The translations under genes and the position numbers were made by a program. The notes under the pieces are model-generated. The model searched no databases and was not told the origin of the DNA. It saw only the letters and a program-made list of their open reading frames with translations. Of a DNA stretch of 64,000 nt, positions 44,640-55,073 are shown piece by piece (position 1 is the stretch's first letter; the number at the start of each line of letters is the position of its first letter). The DNA lies in the NCBI GenBank assembly GCA_950295325.1, contig OX485807.1, forward strand, positions 48,948,440 through 49,012,439, given 5' to 3'. The DNA is from Polytrichum commune (taxonomy: Eukaryota; Streptophyta; Polytrichopsida; Polytrichales; Polytrichaceae).

Positions 44640-47260
44640 GCTCATAACATTGCCTCATGGGCGACAAACAACCCAATTCATATCATTGCCCTTTCTTCTT
44701 CAAAATATGTCATAATGTAGGATCAAGGCAACCAACTTCATCTAGTCAAGGTGATGTTCTTCATCCCAATCCTAAGAAGGCAAATCAATATGTTCTAAAT
44801 GTCAAACATGAACTTAGTTATATGCAAAGCCAGACCTACACTTCATTAGACAAACACACTCAAACTTGGTTACACTTGATATTACGCGTGGCCCAACCAA
44901 TCTTTTCTATGAAACTAGGTGGCAAACCAAGAGGCACGCCAAGAGGACGACTGTCCAACACATGGTTCGATAGCGATTGTCGAGAGGCCTGGTGACAAGA
45001 CCATATGGTGTTAAACTCAGGTCACTTGGTCGGTACTTCAAGAATAGCTTTCCAAAAATGCCGTACAACGATTTAGCATAAGAGATGCTCTCATTTGGAG
45101 TGCAAACAAAAGGGACTACATCTTCTGCTAGAAATTGATTGTTTTGGACGAGCTTGAAGAAACGAATGATTCTACCCTCCCATTACACCACAAGAAGCAT
45201 TAGATTATTGTACAAAACTATACACCTCATGATAAAGTATCAATGACCATTTTGTCCCAAACACTCGGCTTCCAAATGTTTATACATAAGGAGAAATATG
45301 GGCCAATATGAAAGATCTTGCAAATCACAAGGCATGAGATATTTTACAAATGGGCCACAATTGATCTATGTGAGCCAATCACAAAGCTATCTAATTTAGT
45401 GGCTAGAGAAGGTTTCCCGACTTCATGGACTTCCGAAATTATTCAAATGATTATTCGGTGAAAGAAACTCCTTGGGGAACTATAGGACCATAGTGCTCGG
45501 CACAATCTTTAGAAGAAACAATTAGTCGACATGCATAATTAAAAGAGGTCAAAGCAAGAGGCCAAGCAGGTTTTAGGGAAGGTAGACCTACTGTGGACCA
45601 CATCCTTATATTACGTACTTCAATTGAACAAGAAATATTTGTAGGTGGATGTCTTTATTCTTGTTTTGTTGACTTCAAAAAAGCTTTTGACACAGTTCCA
45701 AGTGACAAACTTTAGGAATGCCTTCGATAATTAGGCGTAACACTTCATTTATAACAAGCTATAAAGCCATGTATACCACATTTCACAAACAAAAAAATAC
45801 GAATCAACAATGACACATATGGCAAAGTAATGTTTGACATTGGTATTAAACAAGGATGTCCCCTTTCCCCCACATTGTTTGGCATGTACATTGATGAACT
45901 TGAAAAATATTTGGATGAGATTGATGGGGACTCTTTGTGTTTATTGGATATGGTGGTTGCCATTATTCTTTATGTTGACAATGTTGTTTTGCTCTCTAAA
46001 TCAGGGTCAAGCCTACAAACATTATGGACAAACTACATGAATGTATCTAAAAGCCACATGTTTCCACTTCTACTAGCCTTGAAGTCAATTTCTCTTAAAC
46101 CAAAATCATGATCATTGGCTGCAACAAAAGGAAATTAATTATTCCCAAAAGCCATTTTACCTAGACAAGGACCAAATTGACATAATCCATAAATACCAAT
46201 ATATTGGGATTGATTCCTATTCACATGGTTACTTTGAGTCATCAAACAACATGCAAAAAAATAGAAGGTATAATAGCCTTGGTGGGCACTTTAAGGAAAG
46301 AAGTAGTAGTTGGAGTCACATGTTAGGGACTCGAATCCCATCTATTCGAGGTTTTGGTGCTTCCAGCTTTCACATATGGTATTGGAAGTTGGGGAGGAGA
46401 CTTTAAAACTCTCATTGGGAGGTTTTTGAGAAGGGCTCGAAGATCTATATGATGTTTCATGTCAAAGTACGTTCTTCAACAACCTATCATATTTTGTCGG
46501 TTGTATTTGGAGAACTCTCCATAGAATTATACGCTTTTAAGCCCACCGTGGGTTTTCAACGACAGCTTGCTCACCTACCTCCTTTTGGCTAGTTAGTCAA
46601 GCAACCTCACACTCCCAACGCCTGACCGAACAAGGATTTAACACTTGGCACAAATTGACTACCATGTGGAAGGCATCATGGGATCTATTTCATCGGGGAA
46701 CCCACGACAACCCAATTGCATTGGATGATATCAAGGAGGTTTTTCTTGCTTAAAAATGGAATTCTTTCCATCTCTTATGGAAGAAACTAAATTAGCTCCA
46801 TCTCTCAAGGATTTCCTCGAATTTGAATGTGAAGTGTACATAATGCAAGTGAATGATCTTCACACCATTGACACCACCATAATGCAAGATCATCATTGCA
46901 TAATGCACTACATACCATAGACTTGCAATTAAAATCGGATGGTGGTAGACTACTCCTATCTCTAGAGATAATAGACTATGCCAATTTTGCTCTTACGATG
47001 CAGTTAAAAATGGGGCGCACTTTATGTTGGAGTGTCCCTTATATAACTCCTTTAAAGATAAATTATTATCATTATTTGAGAATGTAGTATTAGGGAGCCT
47101 TGAGTCTTTCTTCCAATCAAATCATCAAGTTGACATTAGTCTCCACCTCACGGAGGCCACCACACTGGCTACTCTAGGGAATGAGCCGGTTTGAAACCAT
47201 CTTGATATACTTTTAGTCCCATTAGCCTTTTGGCTTCTTGGATTCTAAAATCAATTTCAT
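44640..47260 (+). pseudogene. Decayed LINE-type non-LTR retrotransposon (endonuclease linker, reverse transcriptase, C-terminal zinc motif)
   Basis: Pieces lie in order in shifting frames. 44657-44995 ends NTWFDSDCREAW, a segment seen between the endonuclease and RT of plant LINEs. Near 45460 is GNYRTIVLGTIFRR. 45570-45720 gives QAGFREGRPTVDHILIL and YSCFVDFKKAFDTVPSDKL. 45830-46111 gives IGIKQGCPLSPTLFGMYIDE and, at the catalytic site, ILYVDNVVLLS where an active RT has YADD. Around 46365-46400 is LPAFTYGIGSWGGDF. 46940-47100 reads RDNRLCQFCSYDAVKNGAHF then MLECPLYNS, a C-x2-C...H-x4-C zinc motif of the zf-RVT type. Many stops and frameshifts and no clear poly(A) mark it as old and inactive. 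Confidence 0.85.
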
Positions 47261-47319
47261 TTCATTGCAAAGCTTGCAATTGGGCTTTGAATACCTGGCC
47301 ATGGATTCTCAACACACTC

Positions 47320-47630
47320 CACAAAATATGATATTTAGTGTTTGATTAGATTTAGTGTTTTACCACCCTACTCTGCTCAACACTAATTTTCAATTCTTTG
47401 ATAATTAGTGTTAGACATAAATGCGCCGCCGCCGCCGCCTTCCTTGTTGCCACCTCTTTCCTACTAAACACTAAATTCGTGCATGTAACTTTCACATATT
47501 ACCATAGATGATATTTAGTGTTGGAGTTTACATTTAATGTTACTTACTTTCATAGGGTTAGTGATATTTAGTGTAGTGTTCGTATTTAGTGTATCTAACA
47601 CTAAATATCATATTTAGTGTAGTGAGGTGG
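47320..47630. mobile_element. E-family MITE cluster or copy
   Basis: ATATGATATTTAGTGTTTG at about 47329 and ACTAAATATCATATTTAGTG at about 47600 are E-type termini in inverted orientation. At least five further TTTAGTG motifs lie between, so this may be two overlapping copies. A (GCC)5-like tract sits at 47425-47440. Confidence 0.45.
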
Positions 47631-48184
47631 ATCTTGTAACATGCCAACCAATTTCAGGCCCCACGCAATAGACATGTTGGATGAATAACCAAACACGATG
47701 ACATGATCCAATAACACATCTCCACTTGCATGTTAACCCCTACATAGTGAACACTACTCAGGTTGAACTCCTCATTTTGCAAGGGCGGCCCATCATAAAG
47801 GGGGCATTAGAGTTACATGTAGAGGCCTTCAAAGATAGACGAAATTGTGGTTTTAATTTTTCTTTTATTTAAAATAATTACATTAATACCTCATTAGCTC
47901 GTTGTGTATTAGAGTCTATTTTAAAAGTTGGGTGAATTTTTTGGGACCTCCTCTTCCCATCTCCCAAACTTTGAAAGCATTTTAGGATCTAAAATAGGAT
48001 ATGCCCACATAACCCACTGTCCTAAATCCCGGGTCGGCCTATGCAACGCTAGCTTAGCCCACTTATCCTAATAGGACAAACCTAGAAAGCCAAATTTTAA
48101 GAGTCCGACAACACGCTTTGTGTTAAAAAAAACTTGAAGAACTTTGTGTTAATTCTCATAATCTCAAGGTTTGGGACTGAACCC

Positions 48185-48611
48185 ATGGTCCAAGTTTGCT
48201 TCACATTGCGCTTGAGGGACCAACAGAGTATGTGAATGCAAGGTGGATGTAAAGTCTACATGGATTCCTACATGACATCAACTAGATCATGTTTCATGGT
48301 CACTTGGACTATTTTCAAGAACCACCTCTTGGAGGTAGGCCTGACACAAAACCGAGAGACCATGGCACTCCGAACGCTCACAACCGTTGGTTTATTCCAT
48401 TCTATCATGTGTGAGGACCCACATGAACAGAAATACACCGAAACAACATTTCGTTGAGGGCCCGGGTCACATATGACTTCACACTACACTCGAGGGTCCG
48501 TGACCACACTATGTGATTACGGAGGTGGTCTTGGGACGCCCTTTGGACACTCTTCTTTTAAGCTCTCCCAATTCCATGGTCACGGCTCCCGGCTCATGTG
48601 CAAAGTGGCCC
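48185..48611. mobile_element. Harbinger-like family A copy 4, left end lost
   Basis: From TGGTCCAAGTTTGCTTCACA to CATGTGCAAAGTGGCCC it is collinear with copies 2 and 3, and TTA follows at 48612-48614. The first 60 bp including the left terminus are replaced by unrelated sequence. Confidence 0.75.
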
Positions 48612-48614
48612 TTA

Positions 48615-49685
48615 TGCTCACGCTCAACGTTGGTCCCGGACCCAACCCTTAGGGCAAGCCCAGTGACCCTGCACCTGCATCTGCATTTGCGCTTTCTCAT
48701 CCGTGATGCATGATACTGGCCCAGTCACCCTGCTATACCCTAAAATTGGATGTAAAATAATACAAGAAGTGCAAAACTCCCTGCATTTTGGCGAGATATG
48801 CAGGGAGCTTGCTATCAGCTAAGGACAAACAACTTCATGGCGACTTTTAACTAAATACAGCTCAATATGGTGGGGCCACAGAAAACTACAAATCGTTTTA
48901 GAGGAAATCCCTGAGGTAGTAAGGTAGAATGAGTGGCAAATTTGCCTGGGTCTGCATATGCATTCTAGGTGGAGGCCACTTTTCATTCCCGGATGCAGAT
49001 CCAGGAAGGACTGGGCTTGCTCTTAGATTCAAAATTCGAAAGATCAAAACAACCTCCCTATTGTTCGATATTCGGGCCTCCCCAAAGCGCGAAAGTTTCA
49101 CTCGAACCGGGGGAAACCAACAACAACAAAGACGTGGCGCGGGTGCCCGGGGGGCAGGCGGGCAGACCGAGCTGCCCGTATATTAAAAAAAACCCTAGTA
49201 ATTCCCCCAATAGTACCACTTATTACTACACCAAGCCACACCCAGGCTGTAGTATTTTATATTAACTCCTCTTACTGGAAACTGGGGATTCTGCCACATT
49301 CGGAGTGGTGTTGGACGGCTACTAGTGCAGAAAGCAAGCATTAATGCGTCTCATAATGTGGATGATAAGTGAGGGACGGCATCCAAGGTCGGCGACTGGA
49401 TGAACGGCCACATCCATCCATCCGTCCCCCCCCCACCCCAATCGAAGTCAAACGGAGGGGAGTAAATGCCAGAGGCCTAGGGGCCGGAGAATTTAACCGA
49501 ATTGGCATGCACTTGGCAATGCAAGTCAATTGTCATCTTGAAAGGGGAGAAGGCCCTTCCTTAATTACTTCCTAGCTAGATTGGTCATCTAACTCCGCCC
49601 GGGGTCCTTTTTAGGAAGAGTGCCACTAATGATCCCACTAGGGTTAGTTAATGCTTGCCATTCTCCTTCCAAGCGTTAATAAGTA
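48615..49685. other. Spacer, no recognised gene
   Basis: Somewhat GC-richer than average around 48960-49170 and 49370-49500. Frames of 60-98 codons on both strands show no motif. A C run at 49426-49434. Confidence 0.3.
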
Positions 49686-50424
49686 CTCTAAAACATTGTA
49701 TTTAGTGTCACCCCAATCCTTTTTGTCTTGCTCAATACTAAGGGCTGGTTCACATGGGGTCCCCAAGTCCCACTCATGTTAGCAAGTCCTAATTTTTGAG
49801 CCTTGAGAAACCCTTACAGTATGCCAATTGATACTCATTAAAGTCGGATCTTGATTTTTATGCAACAGAAAAAACTCTTGGGATTTGTGTTGAGATTTGG
49901 GTCTACTGTAGTTTTTTTGCTCGACCCAACTCTCAACACAAGTCCCAAGCCTCACCTCCCAAAAGTGTTGCCATGTAGGCATCCATGTCATACTTGGGAC
50001 ATGGGACTTGGGACCCGTGTGAAGTTGGTAAAGTGCCAACTTTCACACTCTCACAAGTTGAGATTGCATGGATTGATCTCAAGTGACCTGGGATTTAGGA
50101 GTTGGGATCATGTGTGAACTGGCCCCAATTGTAAACCACATGTGTAGTGTCACCACCACTAAATGTAAACCTAACCTTCTTTGTCGTTCCTTGTAAAACA
50201 TTTTGGACATTGTAGATTTACAATGTTGTGATAATTGTTACTTCCTAAGTATTTTTTCATCCAAATTTCAATCATACGTGACGATATCTCGTAACATGAA
50301 TGTTAGGATGCAAAATATACCAAGTTGGGATGACACTTGCAAATTATTCATAAGGAGTGTCATTAGAAAAAAATGATCTAGTGATAGGAAAACACATGAC
50401 ACTAAAATACATTGTTTAGTGTAG
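49686..50424. mobile_element. MITE family E copy 2, interrupted by a family B element
   Basis: The left end CTCTAAAACATTGTATTTAGTG and right end CACTAAAATACATTGTTTAG TGTAG are inverted repeats, with TA outside each (49684-49685, 50425-50426). The two halves, 49686-49741 and 50126-50424, join to match copy 1 at 2846-3223: GCTCAATACTAA then TTGTAAACCACATGTG. Removing the insert leaves about 355 bp, close to copy 1. Confidence 0.8.
49742..50125. mobile_element. Harbinger-like family B copy 2, nested in MITE E
   Basis: Ends GGGCTGGTTCACATGGGG and CATGTGTGAACTGGCCC are inverted repeats. The left flank is TAA (49739-49741) and the right is CAA (50126-50128), one substitution from a perfect TAA duplication. 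Collinear with 8755-9144. Non-coding, 384 bp. Confidence 0.85.
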
Positions 50425-50509
50425 TACGCCTCTCTTTAGTTGCTTGCATTTATTTTTGGTTGTTTTATGTTTATTTTGAGAGGGATGTGAAGTGATTTCA
50501 AAATAAGAT

Positions 50510-50850
50510 GGATAGCTCAAAAAATGGTTACTCTTTTCTAACTAGCCCACTTCTTGTAGGATATGAAACATGCGATTAAGTTAGTACAAGGTGATTAGCA
50601 AACCCAAATCAAGGTCATATGTACTTTCCTCATGATTTTCAAAGCTTGTTTGAGTATCTTATCCATTATCAAAAGTGACTATTTTTTCTTGTGCTCATTA
50701 AATGTCATATGGGTCCTGCCAATTACGTTGACTATTGAACCAAGAATGGTATTTTGGGCATGCAATCCAATTTCTTTTGATCACACGTCTTTTTGGTATC
50801 TGTTCTTGAAGGCACACCAAACCACATACAACTCAACTTGGTGTCCATAT
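50510..50850. repeat. Family G repeat, minus orientation
   Basis: Markers CACTTCTTGTAGGATATGAA, CTTTCCTCATGATTTTCAAA, TCTTATCCATTATCAAAAGT and CACACCAAACCACATACAAC align with 35740 and 44040. Confidence 0.5.
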
Positions 50851-51012
50851 GGGGAAAAGTAATTGAATAAGTGTATTTACATTACAAGAAAGAGGAAAAT
50901 CCAACACTCAATTTGGAACATGTGAGATGGATCATCAAGGTTGGGTGCAAAAAGTGGGGCTAATTGTCATGGAGATTTGAGAAGTTACTCGTACAAATGC
51001 CTCAATGGCGCA

Positions 51013-51040
51013 TCAAATTAGGGTTTAGGGTTTAGGGTTT
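51013..51040 (+). repeat. Interstitial plant telomere-type repeat
   Basis: TTAGGGTTTAGGGTTTAGGGTTT: about three units of TTTAGGG. Short runs like this are common in plant promoters (telo-box) and as break-repair scars. Confidence 0.8.
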
Positions 51041-51044
51041 AAGG

Positions 51045-52400
51045 CTGAGGGAATGTTAGTAGATTGGACTTCAAGTGCAGTATGATTCTTTGCACTTCTA
51101 AGCACAAGTGACAAAGCCCTTTGAGGAAGAGGGCCACAAATTAGGTGTCCACACATGCTCATTCTCCTTCCAAAATTGATGTACCTCCTTCCTATCGTTC
51201 CCCTATATTAGAAACTTGATTCATTGGCACTAGTACCCTTCTCCCATGCCGGGAAAAAAGTGGGACCATACATTATTCCTCAATTATTCATGCTCCTAGT
51301 CGTGTTTGTGTTGAAAATTGTATGGAGGACGTAATTTGGCCTCAAGTTTATGGAGATGAATATATTTTTTTATTTTTTTATTTTAAGGTTTTGAAGATGA
51401 TTAGATTGATGATTCGATTGTACCTAGTCCTTATAGGAAAATTTCCACCAACGATTCATTTGAACACTCTTCGCCCGCAACTTATGGAGCTCTCTTGCTT
51501 TCCATGCCGGTTCATTGCAAATTGTGATGGAGGGGAGTGCATGCTCAAAATTGAAGTGCCATGTACGTTGATTAGAGTGGTCTACATGACTTATCATGCA
51601 ACACCAATTGGTTAGGTGACATACAATGGTTGCAAGGCAATCAATATGGATTGATGGTGAAGAGCGTGGACCACACTAAATTGACAAACGTTACACTATA
51701 AAGTCCTATTATTATGGGTGAAATTTATTGTGAAAATAATCATCAAATCTCCAGATAGGATGAAAATAACGTGGGCTGCAAACCCTAAGTCTTCCCCTAA
51801 GGCTTCATGGAGACTTGTGCCAAGCACCTTAAGTATTAGTTCAATGACAAAGCTAGCATCAAGTAAATTCTCACCCAAATCAATTTCGGAGAAAAAAAAT
51901 TAATGTGACCCAAGCTAGTTTTTCAATGTGGCGTAGACTAAAAACTGATGTGATCCACATCAACTATTACTATGAGAATCAATGGGGGGTTCTAGAGAAT
52001 TATCGTGGCCCACACTAATAGGGCTATTTAGTGTAGTTGTAGTGGAGTTGCAACTTGCAAGTGAATTGGCAAGCCTTGAAGGGTGAAGGTGAGGTTGGAG
52101 ACGAGGAGTCTATTTCTCTTCCCTTTGATTATTAGATTGGTGATCTAACCACACCAAAGTCCTTTTTAGAAATTAGTGTGCCCCACTAATGCTCACTCTC
52201 CTTCCACAACCTCTTAATCTTCGTGCATTTTCATTGCCAATCTTTCTTGAAGGAAGGACCGTTGATCGGTGCTGGAGTTTGGAAGCGGATTGAATCCTTC
52301 AGGTCTTGAAAGTTGAGAGAGATGATCATGAGGAGTCCTTCTTTGATAAGTAGATTGGTGATCTAATAAAACCTGGGCAGTATGTAGTACATATTCCTCT
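51045..52400. other. Spacer with an unrecognised 97-codon frame
   Basis: 51322-51615 is an open plus frame starting Met-Glu-Asp-Val-Ile-Trp-Pro-Gln, with a Phe/Leu-rich stretch and several Cys. I cannot assign it. At 51995-52035 CCCACACTAATAGGGCTATT is a possible D- or E-type MITE end. Confidence 0.25.
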
Positions 52401-52499
52401 TCTTCTGCAGTTTCTTTCTGTTGTCGCTACATAGTCCTGACTCAATTAGGTGTCATGGATTTTTCTTTGCAATTTGTATGACAGAAAATGACTCTTGTT

Positions 52500-54242
52500 A
52501 GTAGACTGTCGTCGTCAATCTCTCCCCTCAAATCTCCGCCATAATGGATATCCCTAAAAGAAAAGATGAAAATGGTGTGTGTGCAAGGCTTTACATACTT
52601 TACAGTACTGGTGCAAGTTTCTTTGAGCTGGCGGGGCCAGATCTGTGGAGGGCTCTGACACATGAGCGGCGTTATTACCCCACGTATACTTTGTTACTGG
52701 ACTCCCTTCAACGCCTCCTTCACCTGCACATGAATTAATATGATATGATAGAATATGATACTTTCTTGTGTCTCTCTAAATCTCCTCACGTATGCTGCTT
52801 TGTTGCTGAGATCGCCAAGCAAGTGAAGGTGCAGGTTGAAGCAAGGGGGGGAGCTTGGAAGTGACTCAAGAAAGTGTGGTGGTGCAAATGGCTGAAAAGG
52901 GAGGTGCGAAAAATGTGTCAGACGAATGAGCTACTATGTACTAATAAGCTGAGGTGACGACGGAGCAATTTTTTTTTAATTGATGGTCACAAGTCAGCTA
53001 GAGAAAAATACCACCTTTGCTACTTAGTTAGCAATTTGAAAATGCAAAGTGGAAAGCAGTGAGAGAGGTGAAGATGATTAAGCTTAACCTTACTTAATTA
53101 CTAACATCATCCTTCTCTAAGTTATAATTGTGGTATTCATCTGTATCTTCAAATCAATAAGCTTGTAATACAGTAAGTTGAGGAAGATCATCATCGGGTG
53201 GACTTGGATCCGATTCCTATCATCCTGGTAAGTTAGAAATGCGTATTTATTCAAATAGAAAATTACTTACAATATCACTTGTGGCAGTCTACAGAAGTCA
53301 GAGATCTGGCTGAAGTTTATATCGCCTGATGATCTCCGCTACAGGGCAGTACACGAGGTGATGGTTTTCTCTGCGCTGTTCACTTTAGAGTAGGCTTAGG
53401 CGTACCGTATGTATTATGTATTTACAGTGGTATTGAAGGGAAGAATACCTTTGTCAGGCTTTTGCGCCGTCAGGTTGGCAGCTCAATCCTTAGGTAGCTA
53501 TGGACATGAGTATATACACTTCAGAAACCGCCTGAAAGTCTAAAGGACTCACTGTATGGTAAGTTTACTAAGTTAAGTCAAGAAAGAAGGCACGTAGTAA
53601 TTCATTCCATACCTATTTCCTCTCCCGGTTTAGCAATGCAGATATGGAGAGTAAAGCCGAGTGGGTGGAGGTGTGGCTTGCAGTTATAAGTTAGAAGAGG
53701 TGGCCTTCAAGGCAATAGATCGAAAATTTAACAGAGTTGACCCCACGAATCCATGATTCATTAATTCTTGCAGTGAGCAAAATGAGAGAAGTTCAAGAGG
53801 TGCCAACAGCAGTCAATGCAGTAGTGGCTGATATAAAACTAGGTAAGTAAATTCTGGAAGAGTCAATGTAATTCTGCTGTTGATCTGCTTGCAGTAGCAA
53901 AGCCAGATGGAAACTCCAAAGAGGCACAGACAGACCGTAGATTTGGCACAGGTGAAGGTGGCGATGGCGTGATCGAAGAAGGAGAAAGAAGGAGCCAAGC
54001 AACTCGAACCTCTAGTTCTGACACCTTCACTGTTTCCTTTCATTTTTTACGGACTCGTCCCCTTGAGTCTCCGCGCACGGCGGACTCGACCTTGCTTCAT
54101 ATAGATAGAAGTTTCTATTTCTTGCCGGCTCGTTGCACTGGTCTCCAGCACGTCCGCCATACTTTACTCGCCGTTGCACCAGAGGTATGGTTCCTCCTAC
54201 TTTTGCAAGTTTCTTCACCACTTCGCTAACTGCTTGCAGCTG
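52500..54242 (+). other. Possible multi-exon transcription unit of unknown function
   Basis: Good donors (CTG/gtaagt at 53226, ATG/gtaagt at 53555, CTAG/gtaagt at 53842) and acceptors (cttgcag at 53774 and about 53895, tttacag near 53427) are concentrated here. Joining 53775-53842 to the stretch after 53894 keeps one frame open: Met at 53783, then EVQEVPTAVNAVVADIKL, AKPDGNSKEAQTDRRFGTG and EEGERRSQATRTSSSDTF, on to LLAVAPE near 54184. An earlier ATG at 52544 opens MDIPKRKDENGVCARLYILY. No family was recognised. It could be a small gene, a gene remnant or untranslated leader exons of the NPH3 gene 0.9 kb downstream. Confidence 0.3.
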
Positions 54243-54244
54243 TA

Positions 54245-55073
54245 GTCCTTCGTCACAAAGATCTCTACATAGCCAGTAAAAGCTTCACGAGCGCATAGAC
54301 AGCGATGCAGGAACGCAGAGTTATACGCTGTTTGGAGGAACTTAATGGCTTTTAGAAAATGCATGCGCGAAGTTCCCGCTTTAGCATCGACTAAATTTGT
54401 TCGACAGATCGATTCAATTCCTCAGAGCTCGTCGAATGTAGGATCAATTTGTGGTTTCGTTTGCTCACGGCAAATGATGAGCACACCGACGCAGACTTAT
54501 ACCTGTGCTATAGTTGTGTCTCCTCTGGTATAGTTTATCGCTACCTTAACACTGATGATCCTTCTGTGATTTCGATCACTCTGGTGCCTTGTTTAGATCT
54601 CTCTGTTTAGATCAATTACTAAACGCAGTCCACCTTGAGAAAGTGCGCAGTCGAGGCAATGTGAACTATGCAACAATGTGCTTGTCCTTATGTTACTTTT
54701 TCTTGAAGGTCTCCATGGATAATTGAGTGGGAGCTTGAAGAGCAACCGTTGTGAATTTATGGAGTAAGTTGAATGAAAACCTGAAGCTCGAATATGAGCC
54801 GTTCAAGCCAAATTACTACTTCCGCAAAGGAACGAGATCGACGGGAATGCCACTTAAAAAACTAGTTCAGCTCAAGCAGATGCTAGTCTTCTCACAGTGC
54901 GGTGCATAATTACTTGACAGGGATTGCAAATAAGGCAATCCGGTTTCTAATTCAAGTATTCCTTCATTCGAGATTGTTTACCTGTGCCTAAATTACTGTA
55001 TCGAGCTTTATCATGTCCGGGCCTCTTGTGACCTTAAGTCTACCTTTGTCCATTTCCCAGACGAAGCATTGCA
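54245..55073 (+). promoter_or_regulatory. Upstream region / probable leader of the NPH3 gene
   Basis: No TATA box could be fixed with confidence. CTTTGTCCATTTCCCAG ending at 55060 is a fair splice acceptor just before the first in-frame ATG at 55074, so an intron in the 5-prime leader is plausible. The base composition is more even than in the repeats further upstream. Confidence 0.3.
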
